Source: Thiothrix litoralis (GTDB lineage: Bacteria; Pseudomonadota; Gammaproteobacteria; Thiotrichales; Thiotrichaceae). Taken from it: 64,000 bases of DNA. The position numbers were made by a program, and so were the translations under genes. The first letter of the stretch is position 1; each line of letters begins with the position of its first letter. Location of the stretch: positions 3,097,501 through 3,161,500 of the forward strand of contig NZ_CP072801.1 in NCBI RefSeq assembly GCF_017901135.1, in the 5' to 3' direction. Below are positions 36,975 through 44,779 of the stretch, one piece after another. A model generated the notes under the pieces. That model worked only from the letters and a program-made list of their open reading frames with translations. It was not told the origin of the DNA and did not search any database.

Positions 36975-37034
36975 CTTGTGATTCTCCTTTGGTACTATCG
37001 CCAACTATATAGGAAATACGCTAGTGAGGAACCG

Positions 37035-38234
37035 ATGAGCAAGCCAACACACGAGAAAATGGGATTTTCTACCCGCGCCATCCATCATGCTTACGATCCG
37101 TATGCAGGCACAGGCGACCTGAACCCGCCGGTACACATGAGTTCCACCTACACCTTCCCCACCGTGGAAGACGGCAGCAAGCGTTTCGCGGGTGAGCAGG
37201 AAGGCTTCGTTTATTCCCGCGTCGGCAACCCGACCACCGTATTGCTGGAGCAGCGCATTGCCAGCCTTGAAGGTGGTGAAGCAGCGTTAGTAACAGCTTC
37301 CGGCATGGGTGCAACAGCTTCACTGCTGTGGACGCTGCTGAAACCCGGTGACGAAATCATTGCCGACAAGACGCTCTACGGCTGCACCTATGCCTTTTTC
37401 CATCACGGCCTGAGCAAATTCGGCGTAACGATTCGCCACGTTGACATGACTGACCCTGCCAACCTTGCCGCCGCCATCAGTGCCAAAACCCGCATGGTCT
37501 TCTTTGAATCCCCCGCTAACCCCAATATGCGGCTGGTCGACATTGCTGCTATTTCAGACATCACCCATCAATACGAAAACTGTAAAGTGGTAGTCGACAA
37601 CACCTACTGCACACCCTACTTGCAACGTCCGCTGGAAATGGGTGCGGATTACGTGGTGCATTCCGCCACCAAATACCTCGGCGGACACGGCGACCTGATT
37701 GCCGGGGCGATTGTCGGGGATGCAGAAACGCTGACGGAAGTACGCTTCTACGGCATCAAGGACATGACTGGCGCGGTAATGTCGTCGCAGGATGCTTTTC
37801 TGGTGTTACGCGGCCTGAAAACGCTGGCGCTGCGCATGGATCGCCACTGCCAGAATGCGCAAGCGATTGCCGAAATGCTGGCGCATCACCCCAAGGTCGA
37901 GGTCTGCCATTACCCCGGTTTGGCAAGCTTCCCCCAATACGCGCTAGCAAAACGCCAGATGGCGCAGCCGGGCGGCATGATCGCGTTTGAACTCAAGGGC
38001 GGATTCGAGGCGGGTTGCCGTTTCATGAATGCGCTGAACCTGATCACCCGTGCCGTCAGCCTTGGTGATGCGGAAAGTCTGGCACAACACCCCGCCAGCA
38101 TGACGCATTCCACCTATACCCCGGAAGAACGCGCCGAACACATGATCAGCGAAGGCTTGGTTCGGGTATCGGCAGGGTTGGAAGATACGGCTGATTTGCT
38201 GCGGGATGTGGAGCAGGCGTTATTGGTTGCCTGA
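37035..38234 (+). CDS. Methionine gamma-lyase (Cys/Met metabolism PLP enzyme)
   Basis: The 399-residue PLP enzyme belongs to the cystathionine gamma family. The Schiff-base Lys is in SATKYLGGHGD, and the PLP phosphate grip is at YSRVGNPT. Cys117 in TLYGCTYAFF matches the Cys that is characteristic of methionine gamma-lyases and absent from most cystathionine enzymes. The reaction would give methanethiol, ammonia and 2-oxobutyrate. ATG 37035 follows GTGAGGAAC; the longer frame adds 19 residues without family match. Divergent from the cysteine dioxygenase-rhodanese pair, forming a sulfur amino acid cluster. Homocysteine lyase or cystathionine lyase activity remains possible. Confidence 0.88.
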   Translation: MSKPTHEKMGFSTRAIHHAYDPYAGTGDLNPPVHMSSTYTFPTVEDGSKRFAGEQEGFVYSRVGNPTTVLLEQRIASLEGGEAALVTASGMGATASLLWTLLKPGDEIIADKTLYGCTYAFFHHGLSKFGVTIRHVDMTDPANLAAAISAKTRMVFFESPANPNMRLVDIAAISDITHQYENCKVVVDNTYCTPYLQRPLEMGADYVVHSATKYLGGHGDLIAGAIVGDAETLTEVRFYGIKDMTGAVMSSQDAFLVLRGLKTLALRMDRHCQNAQAIAEMLAHHPKVEVCHYPGLASFPQYALAKRQMAQPGGMIAFELKGGFEAGCRFMNALNLITRAVSLGDAESLAQHPASMTHSTYTPEERAEHMISEGLVRVSAGLEDTADLLRDVEQALLVA

Positions 38235-38248
38235 ACAAGGGGAAAATC

Positions 38249-38755
38249 ATGTATCGCAACTTATTGATCTGTTTACTGATGGCAACTGCCCTTACAGGGT
38301 GTGCCAAGCTGGAAAAGGTTAATCACTTCTTACCAGCAGCCTTGGCGTGGTTCAATCAGACAGAACAGGAATTGTTGGCTGTCGGGCGTCCGCTGACTGC
38401 GGAGGAGCTGGAAATTGCCCATAAAGTCGGCGTCAGTCAACCAGAAAAAGTGCGGCTGGTTGTGCGTCCAGACTTTCCGATCCCATCTGACCCGGAACTT
38501 CGTCGGGAAGCGGAGCGTTTGCGCTTAGGAAGTGATTGGGAAGGAGGCAGAACCATGGGGTATGCCATTTTGCTCAAACCCGAGTTTGCAACCAACCGAA
38601 CCATGCTCACCCATGAACTTGTGCACGTCACGCAAATTGACCGTATGGGGAATGAGGACTTCCTCAAACGTTACCTGATTGAAATGGAACTGCTTGGCTA
38701 TGAGAACTCATTGATGGAAAAGGAAGCCCGGCAAGTGGCTGGGGAGGCTTTCTAG
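38249..38755 (+). CDS. Lipoprotein with HEXXH motif
   Basis: The 168-residue product has a lipoprotein signal (LLMATALTGC, Cys18). Near residue 121-130 it has TMLTHELVHVTQIDRMG, an HEXXH zinc site (HELVH) in the setting seen in DUF4157-like secreted metallopeptidases, here unusually short. GMGN and Glu-rich helices follow; a third ligand is not obvious. Protease activity is inferred only. It lies 14 bases after the gamma-lyase and may be cotranscribed with it. Distinct from the secreted HEXXH protein at 9786. Confidence 0.75.
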   Translation: MYRNLLICLLMATALTGCAKLEKVNHFLPAALAWFNQTEQELLAVGRPLTAEELEIAHKVGVSQPEKVRLVVRPDFPIPSDPELRREAERLRLGSDWEGGRTMGYAILLKPEFATNRTMLTHELVHVTQIDRMGNEDFLKRYLIEMELLGYENSLMEKEARQVAGEAF

Positions 38756-38759
38756 TCAT

Positions 38760-38879
38760 ATGAAAACGCGATTTTTCGAGGATGTCATCCCTTTGTCCGA
38801 CTTGAAGGCAAACCCCGGAAAGGTAGTCAAACAAGCCAATGAAACCCAAAGTCTTCACGACTACGATGTGAGCCATTGA
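38760..38879 (+). pseudogene. Truncated Phd/YefM-type antitoxin
   Basis: The 39 codons read MKTRFFEDVIPLSDLKANPG then KVVKQANET, which is the DNA-binding N-terminus of Phd-family antitoxins (IPLSDLKANPGKV...). The frame then departs into SLHDYDVSH and a stop, losing the usual second half and the toxin gene. The last 19 bases overlap the convergent Phd-like gene, so the truncation point coincides with a join between two segments of different origin. Confidence 0.6.
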
Positions 38880-39202
38880 TCCAGCGTATCCATATCCTGT
38901 TGAACTTCCACCACCGTCTGGCTAATAACAGGGATACCCAAACGTGACACGTGCGCGATGAAATCAGCCAAAACCATTTGTGCCGACCGTGCGGAACGTG
39001 CCAATGACAACGCCCCCTCGTTGAACAGGGCGGTTGCCAGTGCAGCCCGCACGCCGGGTATATCCAGCGTATCTATCTGGTTCACGCCAACCATTAACAC
39101 ATCTGGCTTGTCGCAGCTCATCACCAACACCATATCTTCGCGGGCAAAGCGCAGCACCTCGCCGGGGTTGTTTTTCAGGCTGCTGACATTAACCGTTCTC
39201 AT
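38861..39202 (-). CDS. Phd-like antitoxin fused to UPF0175-like domain
   Basis: The 113-residue protein begins MRTVNVSSLKNNPGEVLRFA and continues VLMVGVN, a Phd/YefM antitoxin N-domain. From about residue 48 (IPGVRAALATALFNEGALSL then AHVSRLGIPVI) it matches the UPF0175 helix-turn-helix module. UPF0175 proteins usually neutralise PIN/DUF3368 toxins. Here no toxin gene follows; the next gene on that side is a convergent antitoxin remnant. ATG 39202 follows GGGAGGTG. It may be a solitary antitoxin or regulator. The longer frame runs through the GST gene and is rejected. Confidence 0.72.
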   Translation of the reverse strand: MRTVNVSSLKNNPGEVLRFAREDMVLVMSCDKPDVLMVGVNQIDTLDIPGVRAALATALFNEGALSLARSARSAQMVLADFIAHVSRLGIPVISQTVVEVQQDMDTLDQWLTS

Positions 39203-39269
39203 AGAGACACCTCCCAAAAATATTGGACAGGAACATTGCAGGGAAAGACTGCTACTACCACCCTTCTGA

Positions 39270-39872
39270 CTAGCCGGGTTGGGTTGCCAACATCGCCGGG
39301 CGCTGCCGGAACACCGCATACCACGCGATAATGTGCGGGCACCGCGCTTCTTGCAATAGCTGTGGCAAACGGAATTCCAGATAACCAACTGCTGCGCCTA
39401 GTGCGATATGCGCCAGCGTCAGCGCATCGCCCAACGTTTCCAGCCGGGTTTCGATGTATTGCAGGGTACGGATAATTTCGGCTGACCAACGCTGCATGGT
39501 TGGCGGGGAACGTTCCTGTTCTGGGCGACTGCGCTGCTCCATCACCAAATTATAAGCGGCGTCAGTCAGTCCATCCGCAAGGGCTTCCCAGCGTAATACT
39601 TCCCACTGCTGCCAGCCGGAGGCGGGAATCAACGGCACATCATCCAAACGATCAAGGTAACGGCAAATCACTGGACTATCAAACAACGCCTCACCATTTT
39701 CTAGCAATAGCGCTGGCACTTTGCCGAGTGGGTTGGATGCGAGCAATTCCACGGTAGGCTTACTGACATCTACTGTGACGGTCGTGATGCGGGCATCCAG
39801 CCCTTTTTCGAGCGCCAATAGGCGGACTTTGCGAGCGTAAGGCGAAGTTGGAGAGTAAAACAATGTCATCAT
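39270..39872 (-). CDS. Glutathione S-transferase family protein
   Basis: The 200-residue protein has the thioredoxin-fold N-domain of GSTs (MTLFYSPTSPYARKVRLLAL; Ser near residue 9-10 as likely catalytic residue; NPLGKVPALL; SPVICRYLD for glutathione binding) and an alpha-helical C-domain. Such proteins conjugate or reduce electrophiles; substrate unknown. The paired ATGs at 39872 and 39869 are the likely start, before which AAGG is weakly placed. The TnpB element begins about 80 bases upstream. Confidence 0.88.
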   Translation of the reverse strand: MMTLFYSPTSPYARKVRLLALEKGLDARITTVTVDVSKPTVELLASNPLGKVPALLLENGEALFDSPVICRYLDRLDDVPLIPASGWQQWEVLRWEALADGLTDAAYNLVMEQRSRPEQERSPPTMQRWSAEIIRTLQYIETRLETLGDALTLAHIALGAAVGYLEFRLPQLLQEARCPHIIAWYAVFRQRPAMLATQPG

Positions 39873-39954
39873 GAGTGTTTTGCCTTGTTTTAAGCGATTC
39901 AAGCTAAAATGATAGTATCAAATACCCACGGTGCATACTGCACAAGGAACTCAC

Positions 39955-40090
39955 TTGACTACTCCCCACGGCTAAAGCCGGGGGATTCCTAATTCACCGA
40001 GAACAGGACGACGACACCGAAATGCCATCGCCACTAACATTCTCTCCAAAGGCTAACACCGCCAGCCCGGCGGCTAAAATGTTACGTGCT
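39955..40090 (-). ncRNA. Probable omega (right-end) RNA of TnpB
   Basis: In TnpB systems the guide RNA scaffold comes from the 3' part of tnpB and the right end, and its guide is the flank beyond TTGAC. The hairpin at 39964-39984 would be the scaffold's last stem. The 5' limit is a guess; placement is by family knowledge. Confidence 0.4.
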
Positions 40091-41145
40091 GCATTCACGT
40101 CACGGTCGTGGGTTGTGCCGCATTCGGGGCACTCCCACGACCGCACGTCCAGCGGCATGTTTTCTTTCACGAACCCACAGCAGGAACAGCGTTTAGTGGA
40201 CGGGAAAAACCGCCCGATCTCAACGTATGTCCTGCCAGACCAACCAGACTTGTATTCAAGCTGTCGGGTAAATTCGCCCCAGCTTGCATCAGCAATGTGT
40301 TTGGCTAGTTTCGGGTTCTTCATCATGTTCTTCACGGCGAGGTTTTCAGCACAGATAACTTGGTTCTCGTTAACTAATCTGCGGGACAACTTGTGCAAAT
40401 TGTCCGAACGGCAATCGGAGATTTTCGCGTGAACACGGGCAACCTTGCGTTTAGCTTTCAACCTGTTCTTGCTGCCGAGTTTCTTCTTGGCAAGACGGCG
40501 TTGGTACTTCGCAAGTTTAACCGCGTGTTGGGCGGTGTGGAGGGGATTGCCGGACTTGAAGCCGTCGCTAGTGACGAACAAATCCTTGATGCCCACGTCA
40601 ATGCCCACCTTTTTATCGGTGACAGGCAACAGCGTGGGTTCAAATTCACACAAGCAAGACACAAAATAGCGTCCGGCCTGATCTTTGGAAACAGTAACCG
40701 TGGTGGGGTCAGCCGGAAGTGCCTGACTCCACTTGATATTCAGCGGTTTATCGCACTTCGCCAGTTTCAATTCACCGTCACGGTAGCTGAACGCGCGGTA
40801 CGTGAATTCAGCCGATTGGCGGTGCTTTTTAGATTTGAAGACAGGGTATTTTGCCCGACCTTCAAAGAAGTTTTTGAACGCCGTTTGCTGATTCCTCAAG
40901 CATTGTTGCAGCGGAACACTGGAAACGTCGTTCAGGAAAGTAGCTTCAGGCAGTTTTTTGATGGCAGTCAGTTGGGAACTCGCTTTCGTGTACCCAACTT
41001 TTTCCTGAGCCTGATAGTAGGCATCCGTGCGGTAACGCAAGATGCTGTTGTAAACGTAGCGCACACAACCGAACGTCTGAGTCAGCAACGTTTCTTGTTG
41101 TTGGTCTGGGTAGAATCGGAATTGGTAGGCGCGTTTAGTTTTCAT
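39994..41145 (-). CDS. tnpB: TnpB RNA-guided endonuclease
   Basis: The 383-residue protein is full length for TnpB, the ancestor of Cas12. RuvC catalytic residues are Asp183 (GIDVGIKDL), Glu267 (ICAENLAVKNMMKN) and Asp349 (DRDVNAARN). A zinc ribbon between the last two has Cys320/Cys323 and Cys339/Cys342. The N-terminal MKTKRAYQFRFYPDQQQETL and CVRYVYN are typical. With an omega RNA from the element's right end it would cut DNA matching the sequence next to the insertion, which helps the element persist. All three acidic residues and the four Cys are present, so it is probably active, unlike the remnant at 14700. Confidence 0.93.
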   Translation of the reverse strand: MKTKRAYQFRFYPDQQQETLLTQTFGCVRYVYNSILRYRTDAYYQAQEKVGYTKASSQLTAIKKLPEATFLNDVSSVPLQQCLRNQQTAFKNFFEGRAKYPVFKSKKHRQSAEFTYRAFSYRDGELKLAKCDKPLNIKWSQALPADPTTVTVSKDQAGRYFVSCLCEFEPTLLPVTDKKVGIDVGIKDLFVTSDGFKSGNPLHTAQHAVKLAKYQRRLAKKKLGSKNRLKAKRKVARVHAKISDCRSDNLHKLSRRLVNENQVICAENLAVKNMMKNPKLAKHIADASWGEFTRQLEYKSGWSGRTYVEIGRFFPSTKRCSCCGFVKENMPLDVRSWECPECGTTHDRDVNAARNILAAGLAVLAFGENVSGDGISVSSSCSR

Positions 41146-41286
41146 TATTCACAAAATATCGTATATTTCGTGAAGAGTCAACAACCGAAGATAGCAAACC
41201 AAACGGAGGAGCGAGAAGAGGGTCGGCTGTCGCCGACGCGCTATCCCTCCCCATGCCTAAAGGCAGGGGTATCTCGCGCACGACTG

Positions 41287-41655
41287 ATGAAACACCCCTA
41301 CTTGATCGCCTGCGTTGCGGCTGCCCTGCTGGCAGGCTGCGCCAGCACTCCACCCGCCGAACAACTGAACCGTGAAATGGTCGGTGTCAGCGGCAAATCA
41401 GCACTATTCACCGCAGGCTACCGCGACGGCTGCCAAAGCGGTTTATCCGCAGGTGGTAACAAGTCATTTGCTTACGCCAAGGACTTAAGCAAGGTCAATA
41501 ACGCTGACTACAAACTGGGTTGGGAAGACGGCTTCCGCGTGTGCCAGTCACGGCAGGTACAACGCAATAATGACCGTAACAGCTACGAGGGTTTTGGTGG
41601 CCACCCTTCCCCGTGGTTCCCGCGTACTGGCGTGAGCATTGGCGTACAATTGTAA
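41287..41655 (+). CDS. Small lipoprotein of unknown function
   Basis: The 122-residue product has a lipoprotein signal (MKHPYLIACVAAALLAGCAS, Cys18). Its mature part contains GYRDGCQSGLSAGG and YKLGWEDGFRVCQSR; the repeated GYxDGxxSG and GWxDGFxxC pattern is seen in small secreted proteins with glycine-zipper-like motifs. Two Cys outside the lipobox could form a disulfide. No function is known to me. The TnpB element ends only a few bases before ATG 41287 and no ribosome site is visible, so the native promoter and leader were probably displaced. The gene may be weakly expressed or silent. Confidence 0.7.
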   Translation: MKHPYLIACVAAALLAGCASTPPAEQLNREMVGVSGKSALFTAGYRDGCQSGLSAGGNKSFAYAKDLSKVNNADYKLGWEDGFRVCQSRQVQRNNDRNSYEGFGGHPSPWFPRTGVSIGVQL

Positions 41656-41746
41656 GAAACACGGGCGGGGCTTCCATTACAATACGGTTACAGCTAATGT
41701 TAGCGCGGGTTAAATCACAACACATATTTTGAAGGACAGCATTGCC

Positions 41747-42949
41747 ATGAATGAATTACTCCCCCCGCCCAGTATTGTGCCACTTGAGCACATTTTACCG
41801 GATGAACCACTCCTAATGATGGGCGCGGGGCCTGTACCAATCCCGCAAAAAGTCGCAGCGGCGAACTCGATCGTCATCAATCACCTCGGCGAAACCATGA
41901 ACCGGGTGATTGAACAGGTCAAAGACATGGGGCGCTACGTGTTCCAGACCGATTCCAGCCACGTCATGGGGGTCAGTGGACCAGGATCAGCCGCGATGGA
42001 AATGGCGGTTGCCAATCTGGTATTGCCGGGAGAGCGCGTGCTGTGCATTACCAACGGCTATTTCAGCCTGCGCATGGCCGAAATCGTGCGACGGGTACGG
42101 GCAGAACCGACGATTCTGGAAATGCCCCACAACGAAAGCGCCGATCTCGCCTTGGTGGAACGCGCCCTTCAACAAGGCCAATTCCACGCAGTCACGCTGG
42201 TGCAGGGTGAAACCTCCAACACCGTCTGCAACAAAAACCTCGACCAGATCGCCAAACTTGCCAAACGCTACGGCTGTCTGGTCATCGTGGATGCGGTTTG
42301 CACCTTGAGCACCATGCCACTGGCGATGGATAACTGGCAAGTCGACGCCATTATTACCGGCGGGCAGAAAGGCTTGTCCTCAATCCCCGGCGTATCACTG
42401 CTGGCGTTTTCTGAATCGGCATGGGCGAAGAAAATTGCCCGCCGCGAAGAACTGCCGTTCCATTGGTGTCTGGATGCGCAACTCGCCGACAAGTTCTGGA
42501 ACCAGAAATCCTATCACTACACCGCGCCCGTTTCCGGCATCCTCGCCCTGCACGAAGCCTTGCGTTTGGTGTGTGAAGAAACCTTGCCACAACGTTTCGA
42601 GCGCCATTTACGCTGCTCGGAAGCCCTGCAAGCCGGGGTAGAAACCATGGGCTTGAAGCTGTTAGTCGAAAAGCAGCACCGTCTGAATTCCGTGGTGGGG
42701 ATTGTCGTGCCAGATCACGTTTCCGCAGACGTGGTACGCGCCCACATGTCGAAAGTCCACAAGGTGGAAATTTCTGGCGCGTTTGGGTTGAATATCCTGC
42801 GTATCGGGCAGATGGGCGAACAAAGCCGCGCTTACAACCTGTTCCGCACCTTGCACGCCCTCGGCTCGAGTATGCGTGCAGCAGGCGCATCGCTGGATTT
42901 ACCAGCCGGTATGGCAGAGATGGAACGGGTCTTGTCGGGCGAAGGTTAA
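41747..42949 (+). CDS. Class V aminotransferase (alanine/serine-glyoxylate type)
   Basis: The 400-residue PLP enzyme matches the alanine-glyoxylate/serine-pyruvate aminotransferase group: MMGAGPVPIPQKV at the start, GVSGPGSAAMEMAVANL, the VIVDAVCTLS strand with PLP-contacting Asp, and Schiff-base Lys in TGGQKGLSSIPGVS. It probably moves an amino group to glyoxylate, as in photorespiratory-type glyoxylate disposal or serine-cycle chemistry. Substrates cannot be fixed by sequence; 2-aminoethylphosphonate transaminase is a distant alternative. ATG 41747 follows GAAGGACAGC; the frame's TTG start is six codons earlier. Converges with the small NfeD gene. Confidence 0.87.
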   Translation: MNELLPPPSIVPLEHILPDEPLLMMGAGPVPIPQKVAAANSIVINHLGETMNRVIEQVKDMGRYVFQTDSSHVMGVSGPGSAAMEMAVANLVLPGERVLCITNGYFSLRMAEIVRRVRAEPTILEMPHNESADLALVERALQQGQFHAVTLVQGETSNTVCNKNLDQIAKLAKRYGCLVIVDAVCTLSTMPLAMDNWQVDAIITGGQKGLSSIPGVSLLAFSESAWAKKIARREELPFHWCLDAQLADKFWNQKSYHYTAPVSGILALHEALRLVCEETLPQRFERHLRCSEALQAGVETMGLKLLVEKQHRLNSVVGIVVPDHVSADVVRAHMSKVHKVEISGAFGLNILRIGQMGEQSRAYNLFRTLHALGSSMRAAGASLDLPAGMAEMERVLSGEG

Positions 42950-42954
42950 GCGCT

Positions 42955-43410
42955 TCACCCGCCTGACTTTTCGACGATAAACATCACACCATCCACGCCG
43001 GTCACACGCACCCGTGTACCGGCGGGCATGTCCGTGCCCTGTACTCGCCATGCGGTGTCACCGACCCGCATGGTGCCGCGCCCGCCGATAATGGCGGTGG
43101 TTAGCACGTATGCCTTACCGATATGGCTATGCAGGCGATTATTGAGGTCAGGGGAATCCGAGGTAATGTTGGCTTCGCTGAAGCGCGATTTGCGCCAGCC
43201 GAGCACACTGATCAATGACACCAGCCCAAATATCAGAATCTGGATTCCCAGCGACAACGACGGTATCAGCCATAAGGCAATACCCGTGACCACAGCACCA
43301 AAGCCGAACCACATCAGCACCATCGCAGGCGCAAACACTTCCAGCGCCATCAACAGCATACCGAAAATCAGCCAGTGCCAGAATTCAATTGGTAACGTTT
43401 CCAGTTCCAT
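42955..43410 (-). CDS. NfeD-like (short form, YbbK type) membrane protein
   Basis: The 151-residue protein has two to three transmembrane helices (about 10-80: FWHWLIFGMLLMALEVFAPAM and following) and a C-terminal OB-fold NfeD domain (IGKAYVLTTAIIGGRGTMRVGDTAWRV, ...GTRVRVTGVDGVMFIVE). Unlike the long form at 7622 it lacks the protease domain. Short NfeD proteins partner SPFH proteins of the QmcA/HflC-like group. The start overlaps the stop of the SPFH gene by one base, confirming the pair. Confidence 0.9.
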   Translation of the reverse strand: MELETLPIEFWHWLIFGMLLMALEVFAPAMVLMWFGFGAVVTGIALWLIPSLSLGIQILIFGLVSLISVLGWRKSRFSEANITSDSPDLNNRLHSHIGKAYVLTTAIIGGRGTMRVGDTAWRVQGTDMPAGTRVRVTGVDGVMFIVEKSGG

Positions 43411-44285
43411 CAGCTTTTATCCTTCATCGCTTTCCACAATTCGTTGATGCTGCCGATGGAACCCATCAGGCCGCTGGTATCGAGTGGCATGAAAATGGTT
43501 TTTTGCTGGTCGGAATCGGCAAACTTGCCCAGTGCTTCGACGTATTTTTGTGCCACAAAGTAGTTGAGGGCTTGCACATCCCCTTCCGCGACCGCTTTGG
43601 ATACCATCTGGGTGGCTTTCGCTTCAGCGAGGGCTTCACGTTCACGGGCTTCGGCACGCAGGAATGCGGCAGATTTTGCGCCTTCGGCTTCGAGGATTTG
43701 TGCCTGCTTTTTACCTTCGGCTTCAGTGATCTGGGCGCGTTTCTGGCGTTCGGCAGTCATTTGCAGGTTCATGGCGCGGATCAGGTCGGCGGGCGGTTCG
43801 ATGTCCTTGATTTCGACCCGCAGTACTTTAACGCCCCACGCATTGGTGGCTTCGTCGACAATGGTGAGTACCCGTGCGCCGATTTCATCACGTTTGCTTA
43901 GCAGGTGGTCGAGTTCCAGCCCACCACACACCGAACGCAGGTTGGTCATGGTCAGATTGAGGATGGCGTGTTCCAGCTTGGCGACTTCATACGAGGCTTT
44001 GGCGGGGTCGAAGACTTGATAGAACACGACGCCGTCGATGTTGACGTTGGCATTGTCAGCGGTAATGACTTGCTGCGGTAGGATGTCGAGTACTTGTTCC
44101 ATCATATTCACTTTGCGCCCGATGCGGTAAATCACCGGAATAATCAAGCCCAAACCGGGTTGCAGAGTGGTCACGTAACGCCCGAAGCGTTCGACGGTGT
44201 AGTTGTAGCCTTGTGGCACCATTTTCACGCCCATAAAAATGAGCGCAGCAATGAAGACCAGAACGGCGATGGCGAATGGGGTCAT
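43410..44285 (-). CDS. SPFH/band-7 protein (QmcA-like paraslipin)
   Basis: The 291-residue protein has an N-terminal transmembrane helix (about 3-20), the SPFH domain (VPQGYNYTVERFGRYVTTLQPGL, NLRSVCGGLELDHLLSKRDEIG), a long Ala/Glu-rich coiled coil (AEGKKQAQILEAEGAKSAAF) and a C-terminal TIFMPLDTSGLMGSIG tail. It fits the paraslipin/QmcA subgroup, which forms membrane cages. It is operonic with the short NfeD. This is a different class from the slipin at 8962, so the cell has both systems within 35 kb. Confidence 0.92.
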   Translation of the reverse strand: MTPFAIAVLVFIAALIFMGVKMVPQGYNYTVERFGRYVTTLQPGLGLIIPVIYRIGRKVNMMEQVLDILPQQVITADNANVNIDGVVFYQVFDPAKASYEVAKLEHAILNLTMTNLRSVCGGLELDHLLSKRDEIGARVLTIVDEATNAWGVKVLRVEIKDIEPPADLIRAMNLQMTAERQKRAQITEAEGKKQAQILEAEGAKSAAFLRAEAREREALAEAKATQMVSKAVAEGDVQALNYFVAQKYVEALGKFADSDQQKTIFMPLDTSGLMGSIGSINELWKAMKDKS

Positions 44286-44456
44286 GAAGTACTCCTTACT
44301 GGTGGCTCCAGGGTATTGTTTCTATTGATCTACAGTGTATGCCTCTCAAACGCAAACCAACACTATTTCCAGATGAAGATGAAGTTACTTCAGGGGGAAG
44401 TTACTGAACAGCGAAGGATAAATCCGAATATCACCCTACAGCTTATCGGTTAGACT

Positions 44457-44486
44457 TTGCTCAATTCTGGCAACCAAAGGTATAAT
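44457..44486 (+). promoter_or_regulatory. Candidate sigma70 promoter of the V4R signalling operon
   Basis: TTGCTC (44457-44462) and TATAAT (44481-44486) are spaced by 18 bases, about 50 bases upstream of the first operon gene. A small inverted repeat (ATCGG/CCGAT) lies just downstream and could be an operator. Confidence 0.45.
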
Positions 44487-44536
44487 CGGTGGGGATTTTC
44501 CGATAAGCCTTGTTGAATCTATATAAATAAAAAATC

Positions 44537-44779
44537 ATGAAAGATATACAACCGATTTTTGAATGGGCCCTACAAAACGGTGATGTTAAGGTGATAGACC
44601 GCATCTGCATCAAGTTATTACCAGTCATGCTCGAAAATAATATCCAGTTGACCGAAGCCTTAATCAAGAATTGTGACTCGATAGACGTTGCCGATACCCT
44701 CTATGACGAGGTACTGAAAATGGCGGTCAGCTTGGTAGGCAAGCCCTACGATACCCATCAGGAGGCTGAGTATGTTTGA
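44537..44779 (+). CDS. Small protein of unknown function leading the V4R operon
   Basis: The 80-residue product (MKDIQPIFEWALQNGDVKVI..., ending HQEAEYV) is predicted all-helical and acidic. I see no known motif, signal or membrane segment. The sequence VIDRICIKLLPVMLENNIQL then TEALIKNCDSIDVADTLYDE suggests a helical bundle, conceivably a partner or inhibitor of the sensor protein that follows. There is no clear ribosome site, and the start lies in AT-rich sequence. Its 3' end overlaps the V4R gene by eight bases, and a strong AGGAGG for that gene lies inside it, so the two are coupled. Confidence 0.65.
   Translation: MKDIQPIFEWALQNGDVKVIDRICIKLLPVMLENNIQLTEALIKNCDSIDVADTLYDEVLKMAVSLVGKPYDTHQEAEYV

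Larger units (their letters stand above)
39955..41280 (-). mobile_element. IS200/IS605-type TnpB-only element (IS1341-like)
   Basis: The right end is TTGAC (39955-39959) next to a hairpin of CCCC-CGGC arms and TAAA loop (39964-39984). The left end has a hairpin CCCC-TGCC with TAAA loop (41249-41269), preceded by a GTCGGC/GCCGAC hairpin (41222-41237) and followed by CTCGCGC. A full tnpB lies between; tnpA is absent, so mobility would depend on a transposase elsewhere. The exact left boundary is uncertain by a few bases. It lies directly before the start codon of a lipoprotein gene. Confidence 0.75.

Noticed and set aside
40393-41655. 420-codon plus-strand frame spanning the tnpB gene and the lipoprotein
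   Set aside because: It is the antisense of tnpB joined by chance to the lipoprotein frame; the lipoprotein signal begins at ATG 41287.
44373-44454. 26-codon plus-strand ORF before the V4R operon promoter
   Set aside because: No family match and it lies upstream of the better promoter; too short to support.
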